In this document: positions 54,028-62,707 of the stretch, in pieces
Numbering within the stretch: position 1 is the stretch's first letter
Layout of the letters: the number at the start of each line of letters is the position of its first letter
Source of the DNA: Salinimicrobium nanhaiense
GTDB taxonomy: Bacteria > Bacteroidota > Bacteroidia > Flavobacteriales > Flavobacteriaceae
Direction of reading: 5' to 3'
DNA length: 64,000 bases
NCBI GenBank assembly: GCA_012038135.1
Contig: JAAVJQ010000002.1
Coordinates: 248,001-312,000, forward strand
Position numbers and translations under genes: made by a program
The notes under the pieces: generated by a model
The model's database searches: none
What the model saw: the letters and a program-made list of their open reading frames with translations, nothing else
Told to the model about the DNA's origin: nothing

Positions 54028-54492
54028 CTATTTCCCGGCAGCTTCTTTCATAAAATCAAAAGCACCTTTTCTCAGGTTGATCCCGTGTTCAAGATAAGCT
54101 TTGAGAGAGGCTAAGAAATTAGCCCAACCCTCAGTATTTCGAGCAAGCCATTTGATTCCGGCTTCATTTGCAGGCATTCCTTCCTCGGTCACTTTGACGA
54201 GAGTGGTATCTCCGGGCATCGCTAAGAAAGTGATCTCCACCAGCAATTTTTCTCCTTTAGCTCCCTCCCACTGGAAAGAAACATATTCATTAGGAGTCAC
54301 TTCCACTACCCATATTTCTGCTTTTTCGGGGAATTCGGGAAATTTCCATTTCAGGGTCTCGCCTTCTTCCATGCGCCCTGAACCTTCAGCAATAAAGTAA
54401 TTGGACATTTTTTCAGGATCTAAAACAGCTTCAAAAACTTCGTTTACAGGTTTGGAGATTTGGATAGCGGTGTTGATCTTCAATTGTTTCAT
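54028..54492 (-). CDS. SRPBCC (AHSA1-like) domain protein
   Basis: A 154-residue soluble protein with the START/Bet-v1-like fold: IQISKPVNEVFEAVLDPEKM near 8-27, strands through WVVEVTPNEYVSFQWEG, and the final helix WLARNTEGWANFLASLKAYL. AHSA1-like proteins bind hydrophobic ligands or, in eukaryotes, activate Hsp90; the bacterial role is usually unknown. The ATG at 54492 (MKQLKINTAIQIS) is preferred over a TTG nine codons upstream. It converges with groEL. Confidence 0.88.
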   Translation of the reverse strand: MKQLKINTAIQISKPVNEVFEAVLDPEKMSNYFIAEGSGRMEEGETLKWKFPEFPEKAEIWVVEVTPNEYVSFQWEGAKGEKLLVEITFLAMPGDTTLVKVTEEGMPANEAGIKWLARNTEGWANFLASLKAYLEHGINLRKGAFDFMKEAAGK

Positions 54493-54600
54493 AGCTTCTT
54501 TTTTATTGGATATCAGCAAATTAAAAAATCCCTTTATAAATAAAAGTTTTAAAGCGTTAGAACTTCGTTATAATTTCTGAAGAAAAATAAAACCTCCAGG

Positions 54601-55185
54601 TCATACTTTTACGCCTGAAGCATTCTCTGGTGCCGGAGCTAAGGCTTTCAAAACGTTTTGGGCCTGCTTTATATGCCGCTGATTATGGTAGATCACCACT
54701 CTCATGGTATCTCTAAGCCGCAGCCTTAGATATTTGGTGATGCTAATTCCTGTTTTGGTTCTGCAAAGATCCACCTGTTTCGCCCTTTCGATAATATTCA
54801 ACAAATGAAGCTGCTGGTCCACAAATACGTCAAGAACTTCCCTGTTAAGAACCTTACCAATAGGATCCTGATTTTTTAAGGTCTTCATTTTGTTCAGCTT
54901 TTCCTTTGGCAGCATACTCTCTGCAAAATAGTTTCCTAAAAGGCCACTTTTGAAAATCTCTACTGCAGGATAAGGGGAAGCGGCGATCTGCTTTTCCATT
55001 TCAGGAAGGTAGAAATAGCCATAGAAATTGAGGTGCTCAATGCATTCCAGGACACTCCAGGATCCGGGGTGAGTGCGAAGATTCAGGTCTTCAACAGCAT
55101 GTGCTCTAAAGTCTTCAACAGCTGTAAGATTCTGTTTTGTACGCTCCAGGAGATCCTTAAGAAGCGTGATGGATTTTAGTTTCAT
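54601..55185 (-). CDS. DinB/YfiT-like putative metal-dependent protein
   Basis: A 194-residue four-helix-bundle protein of the DinB superfamily. The metal-site histidines appear as ECIEHLNFY near 45-53 and IYHNQRHIKQAQNVL near 166-180, the usual spacing. Functions in this superfamily include thiol-dependent transfer (bacillithiol) and damage response, but most members are uncharacterised. The ATG at 55185 (MKLKSITLLKDLLER) is used instead of a TTG three codons before it. It lies between two unrelated small enzyme-fold genes on the same strand. Confidence 0.8.
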   Translation of the reverse strand: MKLKSITLLKDLLERTKQNLTAVEDFRAHAVEDLNLRTHPGSWSVLECIEHLNFYGYFYLPEMEKQIAASPYPAVEIFKSGLLGNYFAESMLPKEKLNKMKTLKNQDPIGKVLNREVLDVFVDQQLHLLNIIERAKQVDLCRTKTGISITKYLRLRLRDTMRVVIYHNQRHIKQAQNVLKALAPAPENASGVKV

Positions 55186-55246
55186 ATGAAGCAAACTTTA
55201 AAGATTTACCAACCTTAAAATAAGACCAGGAATGCAGCTAAATAAA

Positions 55247-55687
55247 TTAAGAGTTGCCTTCGGGCTTTACGTAATTGATCATCCAGGTCACTCCATATTT
55301 ATCTGTACACATACCGTAGTAGCTTCCCCAAAAGACATCGCCAATCTGCATATTGATCTTTCCGCCGTTACAAAGGCCTTCGAATAATTTATCGGCCTGC
55401 TCACGACTCTCAACATTGATGGAAAGCGTAACGTTGTTACCAACAACTACTTCAGGGCACCAGCCCTCATCACAATCACTGCCCATTAAGAGGCATTCTT
55501 TTCCTAAAGGCAATGCAATCTGCATGATCTTATTTAATTTATGTTCGGGGATAACCATTCCCTCATCTGAAGGAATATCGGCGAAGCGACCCACATAGGC
55601 AAACTCACCTCCAAAGACCGATTTATAGAAATTGAAGGCTTCTTCGCAATTGCCGGGAAAATTTAAGTAGGGATTCAATTTTTCCAT
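55247..55687 (-). CDS. VOC-family (PhnB/YjdN-like) protein
   Basis: A 146-residue vicinal oxygen chelate fold protein: NPYLNFPGNCEEAFNFYKSV at the start and DVFWGSYYGMCTDKYGVTWMINY at the end are the typical PhnB-like motifs. Members include 3-demethylubiquinone-like methyltransferase folds and glyoxalase relatives; the substrate is unknown. No clear metal triad can be proven by eye. It is on the minus strand after the GH92 gene pair and before the DinB-like gene. Confidence 0.88.
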   Translation of the reverse strand: MEKLNPYLNFPGNCEEAFNFYKSVFGGEFAYVGRFADIPSDEGMVIPEHKLNKIMQIALPLGKECLLMGSDCDEGWCPEVVVGNNVTLSINVESREQADKLFEGLCNGGKINMQIGDVFWGSYYGMCTDKYGVTWMINYVKPEGNS

Positions 55688-55780
55688 TTTTTGCTGATTT
55701 ACAAATCTTTACATTCTATCTAATTTACATTATAATATTATTGGTTGTATTAAATTTTTCAAAAAATGAAACTAATAAAG

Positions 55781-58141
55781 TTAATTCTGAAGAGGAGGTT
55801 TTGAAGTCATATAAAATATTAATTCTCCCCCTCTCATTATATCACTATGATCAAGGAAAGGTGCTTCCAAAGTCTTACCATTCAGCTGAACTTTCTCAAC
55901 AAACACATTTTCTGCCGACTGGTTTTCAGCTTTAATTCTGAAGCTATTCCCATTATCAAGATGTATCACTGCATTTTCAAGAGAAGGACTTCCTAAAGCA
56001 TATTCTGAAGAACCCGGGGCAACCGGATAAAAGCCCATGGAACTGAAGAGGTACCAGGCGCTCATTTGGCCAAAATCATCATTCCCGCTAAGTCCGTCTG
56101 CGCCGGTTTTGTACTTTTCCCTAAGGATCATCCTAATCTTGTCATGAGCTTTCCAAGGAGTATTGGTCCAGTTGTACAGGTAAGGCACGTGGTGAGAAGG
56201 TTCATTGCCGTGTACATAATTGCCAATGATCCCTTCGCGGGAGATATCCTCGGTATTTGCGAAATATTTATCGGGGAGTTCCATGGTAAAAAGAGAATCC
56301 AGGCGCTGCCCGAATTGTTCTTTGCCCCCCATTAATTCTATCATTTCCTGCGGCGCATGCGGCACATATAAACTATAGTTCCAGGCGTTTCCTTCAATGA
56401 AACCCTGCCCGTGTGTGTCAAGCGGATCAAATTCCTTCTTAAAGCTCCCATCGCTTAATCGCGGCCGCATAAAGCCTGACGCAGGATCATAAACATTCCT
56501 GTAATTTTCAGCTCTTTTACTGAACTCTATAAAGATATCGTCTCTACCGAGTTTCTTAGCCGCCTGTGCGATCGCCCAGTCATCGTAAGTATATTCAAGG
56601 GTCTTTGATACCGAAGAACCGTTCTTGTCTTCGGGAACATAGCCCAGGTCCATATAATATTTCAGGCCGTCATAGTATCCCACCCTGGCAGTAGTCGCCA
56701 TAGCTTCGAGAGCTCGTTCCTCATCAAAATCTGCATTCCCCTTTACAATGGCATCTGCTATGACAGAGGCGCTGTGGTAACCAATCATACACCAGTTCTC
56801 ATTGGCGTAATGCGACCATACCGGCAGCATGGAATGCACACTCTGGTCGTAATGGGCAAGCATAGACTTCACCATGTCTGAATTTCGCTTTGGCTGTAGT
56901 ATATTGAACAAGGGATGCAATGCTCTATAGGTGTCCCAGAGAGAGAAGCTGGTGTAATTCACAAAATTCTCTGCTGTATGAAGGTTTTGGTCGAGCCCGC
57001 GGTATTTCCCATCCACATCCATATATTCGGTAGGCCCGAGGAAGCTGTGATACATGGCGGTATAGAAATTTATCTTCTCATCTCGGGGTGCAGGTTCGAT
57101 ATCTATTTTATTGAGTTCTTTGTTCCATTGTTTCCGGGCCTCAGCTTTTACGGAACCAAAATTCCAGTGCGGGATTTCGGCTTTTAGATTTTCGACTGCT
57201 CCGCGGGTGCTTACCGGGGAGAGTGCAAATTTCACCTGCAACTCTTTGCTTGTTTTGGTATCGAAATCAAAATACATCCTGATCTTTTCTCCGGCTATGT
57301 CAGGAAAGTTTTCTGACTGATCGAACTTTCTCCAAAACCCCCAATAGGGCCGCTCATCATATTGTTCCCGCCCGTAATTCTGAATGGGTTGATCAAAGGT
57401 CATCGCAAAGTAGACCGTGCGGGTGCGGGCCCAGCCTGTGGTTTGCCTGTAGCCTGTGACCAGCGTATCATTCTCCACCCGAACAAAAGTCCATACATTT
57501 TTACCATCGTAGTTGTAGATGCCGTGAATCAAGTCAAAAATCAGATGAGATTCTGAGGCATTTTCGGGAAAGGTGTAACGATGCATTCCCACCCGTGTGG
57601 ACGCTGTCAATTCGGCTTTTACACCGTAATCCTCAAGCAGCACGCTGTAGTAGCCGGGTTCGGCTGTTTCTCTGTCATGTGAAAAACGGGAGCGATAGCC
57701 GCGGTCGGGATTGGATTCGGTACCGGGATTTAGTTGCAGGTCTCCGGTTGAAGGCATCAGGAGAAAATCCCCGAGGTCTGAATGCCCCGTCCCGCTGAAA
57801 TGGGTATGACTGAAACCCACAATGGTTGGATCTTCATATTGGTAGCCTGCGCAGTACTTATAGACATCGGGATTGTACTGCCCGTTTACGGCATAGGGTA
57901 TGGTATCAGTATCGGGACTTAGCTGTACGCTGCCAAAGGGGACAGTTGCACCGGGATAAGTATGTCCCATTTTTGCAGTTCCTATGAAAGGATCAACGAA
58001 TTGAGCAAAATCCTTCAGCTCCCGGTCTTCTCTTTCTAATTTCTCTTCTTTAGCAAAAGAGCTATCGCAGGCCGTAAAAACTCCAAAGGAAGTACATAAA
58101 ATACCCAGGAATATTTTTGGAAACATCTTTTTATTATTCAT
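55781..58141 (-). CDS. GH92 alpha-mannosidase (lipoprotein)
   Basis: A 786-residue exported enzyme with lipobox FTAC (MNNKKMFPKIFLGILCTSFG...), so it is anchored to the outer membrane or its periplasmic face. GH92 signatures are complete: FVDPFIGTAKMGHTYPGATVPFG near 47-69, the YHSASVIADAIVKG region, the GNEPSHHVPYLYNW loop and the catalytic segment GNDDFGQMSAWYLFSSMGFYPVAPGS near the end. GH92 enzymes are calcium-dependent exo-mannosidases that invert configuration and trim host or algal mannans. It lies 14 bases downstream of a second GH92 gene. Confidence 0.95.
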   Translation of the reverse strand: MNNKKMFPKIFLGILCTSFGVFTACDSSFAKEEKLEREDRELKDFAQFVDPFIGTAKMGHTYPGATVPFGSVQLSPDTDTIPYAVNGQYNPDVYKYCAGYQYEDPTIVGFSHTHFSGTGHSDLGDFLLMPSTGDLQLNPGTESNPDRGYRSRFSHDRETAEPGYYSVLLEDYGVKAELTASTRVGMHRYTFPENASESHLIFDLIHGIYNYDGKNVWTFVRVENDTLVTGYRQTTGWARTRTVYFAMTFDQPIQNYGREQYDERPYWGFWRKFDQSENFPDIAGEKIRMYFDFDTKTSKELQVKFALSPVSTRGAVENLKAEIPHWNFGSVKAEARKQWNKELNKIDIEPAPRDEKINFYTAMYHSFLGPTEYMDVDGKYRGLDQNLHTAENFVNYTSFSLWDTYRALHPLFNILQPKRNSDMVKSMLAHYDQSVHSMLPVWSHYANENWCMIGYHSASVIADAIVKGNADFDEERALEAMATTARVGYYDGLKYYMDLGYVPEDKNGSSVSKTLEYTYDDWAIAQAAKKLGRDDIFIEFSKRAENYRNVYDPASGFMRPRLSDGSFKKEFDPLDTHGQGFIEGNAWNYSLYVPHAPQEMIELMGGKEQFGQRLDSLFTMELPDKYFANTEDISREGIIGNYVHGNEPSHHVPYLYNWTNTPWKAHDKIRMILREKYKTGADGLSGNDDFGQMSAWYLFSSMGFYPVAPGSSEYALGSPSLENAVIHLDNGNSFRIKAENQSAENVFVEKVQLNGKTLEAPFLDHSDIMRGGELIFYMTSKPPLQN

Positions 58142-58155
58142 TTGGTTAGATCTTA

Positions 58156-60453
58156 TTATTTCTCATTGCTTAAAGAATAAGGAAAATCCTCTTTTTTGAT
58201 ACCTCTGGATCTATTGGGTTTGGAACCCATGTCAAAATTGATCACTGCTCCTTTCATTAATTCTGAATGGCTTAACCAGTTTTTACTGTAGGCTTCCCCA
58301 TTGTAGGTCATCTTTTGAATATACCTGTTTTTGTCGCTGTTGTTTGGAGCATTAAGAATAATTGTATTCCCATTCTCCAGCTGAAGGGTCACTTTTTTAA
58401 ACAGCGGTGCTCCTATCACGTATTGATCTGAAGCCGGAGTCACCGGATAAAATCCAAGTGCCGAAAAAACATACCACGCAGAGGTTTGTCCGTTATCTTC
58501 GTCTCCTATATATCCATCGGGAGTTGGAGAGTACATCCTGCTAAGGGTTTCCCGCACCCAATATTGAGCTTTCCATGGCTCTCCTGCATAGTTGTACAAA
58601 TAGATCATATGCTGGATCGGCTGATTCCCGTGAGCATATTGGCCCATATTGGCAATTTGCATCTCTCTTATTTCATGAATTACCTGCCCGTAGTAACTTT
58701 CGTCGAACTTTGGAGGAAGGGAAAAGACTTTATCAAGTTGAGCTACGAATTCTTCATTCCCGCCCATGCGATCGATAAGTCCCTGTACATCATGAAAAAC
58801 AGACCAGGAGTAGTGCCAGCTGTTGCCCTCTGTAAAAGCATCACCCCATTTAAAAGGGTTAAAAGGTGCCATGAACTCTCCGTTTTTATTTTTCCCTCGC
58901 ATCAATTGAGTTTCAGGATCATATAATTTTTGATAGTTAAGGCTACGCTTCCTGTACAGATCGATTTCTTTCTGAGGCCTCTCAAGGGCTTTGGCAAGTT
59001 GGTAAATTGCGAAGTCGTCATAAGCATACTCCAGGGTTCTTGCTGCATTTTCATTTATCCCCACATCGTATGGCACATAACCCAGATCTTTATAATATTC
59101 GGCACCGGCACGACCTACGGCTGTTAATGGACCGGCGTTGTTTGCACCTTGTAACAGGGCCTCGTAGAGGTTTTCAATGTCGTATTTGTATGCATCGCCA
59201 CTCTTGAGGTAAGCTTCAGCCACTACAGAAGCAGAGTTGTTCCCTACCATCACATTCCGAAGTCCGGGGGAAGCCCATTCCGGAAGCCATCCGCTTTCAT
59301 CATAGGCATTGGACAAACCTTCCTGCATGTGCCCGTTTAATTCCGGGTACATGAGATTGAGAAATGGGAACAAGGCTCTAAAGGTATCCCAAAAGCCGGT
59401 ATCAGTGAACATATAGCCGGGCCTCACCTCCCCATTATATGGGCTGTAATGCACTACTGCTCCATTTGCATCAGTTTCATAAAATTTCCGCGGAAAAAGC
59501 AGGGATCTGTAAAGGCAGGAATAGAAGGTCTTGATCTGATCGTAAGTTCCTCCTTCAACTTTGATCCTGCTTAACTCTTTGTTCCATGCGGCTCTGCCCT
59601 CAGATCTTATTTCATCAAAATCCTTATCACCTAATTCCAGCAAATTTCTTTCAGCCTGTTCAAAATCAATAAAAGAAGATGCAACCCTGGCAATTACCTG
59701 CTCCCCCTTATTTGTCGCAAAACCAATTACAGCCCCCGAATGATTTGATTTGGATTCCAGTGAACTGGTTAGCGTAGCATCGGAAAAGGTGCCTGTATAG
59801 TTGAATTCCTTATCGAACTTTACCACAAAGTAATTTTTAAAATTGATAGGTACTCCCCCGCTGTTTCGGGTGGTGTAGCCAATGATCTTTTTTTCCTCCG
59901 GAAGGATCTTTACATAGGAGCCTTTGTCAAAAGCATCTATTACCACCAAGGAAGAATCTGTTTCCGGAAAAGTAAACCGGAAGATTGCGGCTCTTTCGGT
60001 AGGAGCTATTTCTGTAGTAACATCATGATCGGCCAGGTAGACTTTGTAGTAATGTGGTTTGACAGTTTCTGCTTTATGTGAAAACCAACTCTGCCTGTCT
60101 TCTTCTCTAAACCTTATCTTCCCTGTGACAGGCATCAGTGAGAATTGTCCGTAGTCATTCATCCAGGGAGAAGGCTGGTGCGTTTGTTTGAAACCTTTGA
60201 TCTTTGTGGCATCATAGGTGTAGGCCCATCCGTCCCCCATTTTACCGGTTTGCGGAGTCCAGAAGTTCATCCCCCATGGCCTGGCAATTGCGGGATAGGT
60301 ATTGCCATGGGAAAGGCTGTAATGAGAGTCTGTACCCATTAACGGCTCCACCCAATCTACAGGGTTTTCCACCCGCTTGAGAAGAACTTCCTGTGAATAT
60401 ATAGAGGGAATAATAAATAGGAAAAAGAAGGAGCAGCAGGAAAGAATTTTCAT
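58156..60453 (-). CDS. GH92 alpha-mannosidase (secreted)
   Basis: A 765-residue GH92 enzyme with a cleavable signal peptide (about 1-20, ending IYSQ) rather than a lipobox. It shows VEPLMGTDSHYSLSHGNTYPAIARPWG near 34-60, the HGNQPIQHMIYLYNY loop and GDEDNGQTSAWYVFSALGFY near 700. The N-terminal SLSHGNTYPA replaces the MGHTYPGATVPFG of its neighbour, so the two paralogues differ in substrate contacts. Together they suggest mannan or N-glycan use. There is no SusC/SusD pair nearby, so this is not a complete polysaccharide utilisation locus in this window. Confidence 0.94.
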   Translation of the reverse strand: MKILSCCSFFFLFIIPSIYSQEVLLKRVENPVDWVEPLMGTDSHYSLSHGNTYPAIARPWGMNFWTPQTGKMGDGWAYTYDATKIKGFKQTHQPSPWMNDYGQFSLMPVTGKIRFREEDRQSWFSHKAETVKPHYYKVYLADHDVTTEIAPTERAAIFRFTFPETDSSLVVIDAFDKGSYVKILPEEKKIIGYTTRNSGGVPINFKNYFVVKFDKEFNYTGTFSDATLTSSLESKSNHSGAVIGFATNKGEQVIARVASSFIDFEQAERNLLELGDKDFDEIRSEGRAAWNKELSRIKVEGGTYDQIKTFYSCLYRSLLFPRKFYETDANGAVVHYSPYNGEVRPGYMFTDTGFWDTFRALFPFLNLMYPELNGHMQEGLSNAYDESGWLPEWASPGLRNVMVGNNSASVVAEAYLKSGDAYKYDIENLYEALLQGANNAGPLTAVGRAGAEYYKDLGYVPYDVGINENAARTLEYAYDDFAIYQLAKALERPQKEIDLYRKRSLNYQKLYDPETQLMRGKNKNGEFMAPFNPFKWGDAFTEGNSWHYSWSVFHDVQGLIDRMGGNEEFVAQLDKVFSLPPKFDESYYGQVIHEIREMQIANMGQYAHGNQPIQHMIYLYNYAGEPWKAQYWVRETLSRMYSPTPDGYIGDEDNGQTSAWYVFSALGFYPVTPASDQYVIGAPLFKKVTLQLENGNTIILNAPNNSDKNRYIQKMTYNGEAYSKNWLSHSELMKGAVINFDMGSKPNRSRGIKKEDFPYSLSNEK

Positions 60454-60566
60454 GTGGACAGGGCTAATTCAGAAGTTTCTTTATCCAAATTAAGAATTCA
60501 CCCGAAATAAACCATCAAAACCGGCAGCATCTTTTGAATTGTACTATTGACTTTTCCGCCTACAAA

Positions 60567-60592
60567 AAAGCCACACCTGAAGGCGTGGCTTT
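60567..60592 (-). terminator. Terminator of the tig-clpP-clpX operon
   Basis: On the minus strand, AAAGCCACGCC pairs with GGTGTGGCTTT (one G-T pair) around TTCA, followed by Ts. It begins 26 bases after the clpX stop. Confidence 0.85.
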
Positions 60593-60617
60593 AAAATGTC
60601 ACTTTTGGCAGCTCTTA

Positions 60618-61850
60618 TTAAGAGACTGCTTTTAATCTTTTTATACCGGATTTATCCAGTTTCTCTTCGGCATAATCTTTATCAACCACCAATTTGTTCG
60701 CAGAACCTTCCGGCATTTCGAACATGGCATCGGTAAGGATAGCTTCACAAAGAGAGCGAAGCCCACGGGCCCCAAGTTTATATTCAATTGCCTTTTCTAC
60801 TATGAAATCGAGAGCCTCATCTGTAATGGTAAAGTCAATATCATCCATCTCAAACAGTTTTTGATACTGCTTGATAATGGCATTTTTGGGTTCGGTAAGA
60901 ATAGATCTTAGCGTACTCCTGTCCAAAGGATTCATGTGAGTAAGTACCGGCAAACGTCCAATGATCTCGGGGATCAATCCGAAGTCTTTTAAATCTTTAG
61001 GAATAATATACTTCAGCAGATTTTCACGCTCAATAGCATCATCGCTCTTGGAAGCGCTAAAACCTACGGCCTGCATGTTCAATCTTTTACTGATGTTCCT
61101 TTTGATCCCGTCGAAAGCTCCACCGGTAATGAAAAGAATATTTTCGGTATCTACTTCAATGAATTTTTGATCGGGGTGCTTACGACCTCCCTTAGGCGGC
61201 ACGTTCACAGTGGTTCCTTCGAGTAATTTCAGCAAAGCCTGCTGCACTCCTTCTCCCGAAACATCACGGGTAATAGAAGGATTATCACTTTTACGGGCGA
61301 TTTTGTCGATCTCATCGATAAATACGATCCCGTGTTGTGCTTTTTCAAGATTATAGTCTGCTGCCTGCAATAACCTGGTCAAAATGCTTTCAACATCTTC
61401 TCCCACATAACCTGCTTCTGTAAGCACAGTAGCATCTACAATAGCAAGCGGAACATTAAGCATTTTAGCAATGGTCTTGGCCATAAGCGTCTTTCCGGTT
61501 CCGGTTTCCCCTACCATGATGATGTTACTTTTCTGGATCTCAATATCATCATCGCTAATTGGTTGCAATAACCTCTTATAGTGGTTATAAACTGCTACAG
61601 ACAAAACTTTTTTAGTGTGCTCCTGCCCTATTACATATTGATCTAAAAATGATTTTATTGCCTTGGGCTTCCTCAGTTTTAATTCTGAAGAAAGCTCTCC
61701 TGTCCCATCCTGTCTTGATTCCTCAATGACAATACCGTGGGCCTGCTCAATACAGCGATCGCAGATATGAGCATCCAGCCCGGCAATGAGCAGGTTGGTT
61801 TCAGGCTTTTTCCTTCCGCAGAAGGAGCATTCTAATTCTTCTTTTGCCAT
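60618..61850 (-). CDS. clpX: ATP-dependent Clp protease ATP-binding subunit ClpX
   Basis: A 410-residue AAA+ unfoldase. The N-terminal zinc-binding domain has the four cysteines [12 protein letters not shown]... and [11 protein letters not shown]. Walker A is [12 protein letters not shown], Walker [10 protein letters not shown], and the sensor-2 Arg sits in [13 protein letters not shown]. It unfolds tagged proteins and feeds them to ClpP. It follows clpP by 55 bases on the same strand and ends the operon. Confidence 0.98.
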   Translation of the reverse strand: MAKEELECSFCGRKKPETNLLIAGLDAHICDRCIEQAHGIVIEESRQDGTGELSSELKLRKPKAIKSFLDQYVIGQEHTKKVLSVAVYNHYKRLLQPISDDDIEIQKSNIIMVGETGTGKTLMAKTIAKMLNVPLAIVDATVLTEAGYVGEDVESILTRLLQAADYNLEKAQHGIVFIDEIDKIARKSDNPSITRDVSGEGVQQALLKLLEGTTVNVPPKGGRKHPDQKFIEVDTENILFITGGAFDGIKRNISKRLNMQAVGFSASKSDDAIERENLLKYIIPKDLKDFGLIPEIIGRLPVLTHMNPLDRSTLRSILTEPKNAIIKQYQKLFEMDDIDFTITDEALDFIVEKAIEYKLGARGLRSLCEAILTDAMFEMPEGSANKLVVDKDYAEEKLDKSGIKRLKAVS

Positions 61851-61905
61851 AAATTTTTTGTTGCAGCCTTAAAAAAGGCTTCTCTACATTCTTTTTATCG
61901 GGGCA

Positions 61906-62580
61906 TTAGTCCCTCGTCAAAATTTCATCAATCATTCCGTATTCCAAAGCTTTATCGGCTTTCATCCAGTAATCCCTGTCACTGTCCTCATGGATCTTGT
62001 CATAAGTTTGTCCTGTATGTTTTGCAATGATATCATACAGTTCCTTTTTAAGGATAAGGATCTCACGGGCTGTGATCTCAATATCACTTGCCTGTCCCTG
62101 TGCTCCTCCCAGTGGCTGGTGGATCATTACCCGGGAATGCGGTAAACCGCTACGTTTCCCTTTTTCTCCGGCACAAAGTAATACAGCTCCCATAGAGGCG
62201 GCCATTCCTGTACAAATTGTGGCCACATTTGGTTTGATGAACTGCATGGTGTCATAGATCCCAAGTCCGGCATATACACTTCCTCCCGGGGAGTTAATGT
62301 ATATTTGAATGTCCTTGGAAGAATCTGTACTTTCCAGGAACAACAATTGGGCCTGAATTATATTTGCCACCTGGTCACTTATTCCCGTTCCCAAAAAGAT
62401 GATACGATCCATCATTAGTCGGGAAAAAACATCAAAAATTGCAATATTCATTTGCCTTTCTTCAATGATGTTGGGAGTCATTCCCTGCGGATACATGCTG
62501 CTTATGATCTTGTCGTAATAGTTGCTGTTGATCCCGTGGTGGCGGGTAGCGTATTTTTCAAATTCTTTTGCGTAATCCAT
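61906..62580 (-). CDS. clpP: ATP-dependent Clp protease proteolytic subunit ClpP
   Basis: A 224-residue serine protease that forms the barrel of the Clp complex. The catalytic Ser lies in [11 protein letters not shown] and the His in [13 protein letters not shown]; an Asp follows in the usual place. The frame extends to a TTG at 62643, but the ATG at 62580 ([20 protein letters not shown]) matches the family start and is chosen. It lies between tig and clpX, the conserved bacterial order. Confidence 0.96.
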   Translation of the reverse strand: MDYAKEFEKYATRHHGINSNYYDKIISSMYPQGMTPNIIEERQMNIAIFDVFSRLMMDRIIFLGTGISDQVANIIQAQLLFLESTDSSKDIQIYINSPGGSVYAGLGIYDTMQFIKPNVATICTGMAASMGAVLLCAGEKGKRSGLPHSRVMIHQPLGGAQGQASDIEITAREILILKKELYDIIAKHTGQTYDKIHEDSDRDYWMKADKALEYGMIDEILTRD

Positions 62581-62707
62581 TGAATTTCTTTCGTTTTTAT
62601 TCGGGTTAAATAAAGAGGTGAGCACCTCTCTCTTAGTTGCCAAAAAAGGCGTTATCCCGCATTTGGTCTAACGCCCTTAAAGATATAAGTATTAATTAAG
62701 AATATTT

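Noticed and set aside
55781..60453. Polysaccharide utilisation locus around the GH92 genes
   Set aside because: No SusC/SusD pair, sulfatase or regulator is in this window; the genes are followed by VOC, DinB-like and SRPBCC genes.
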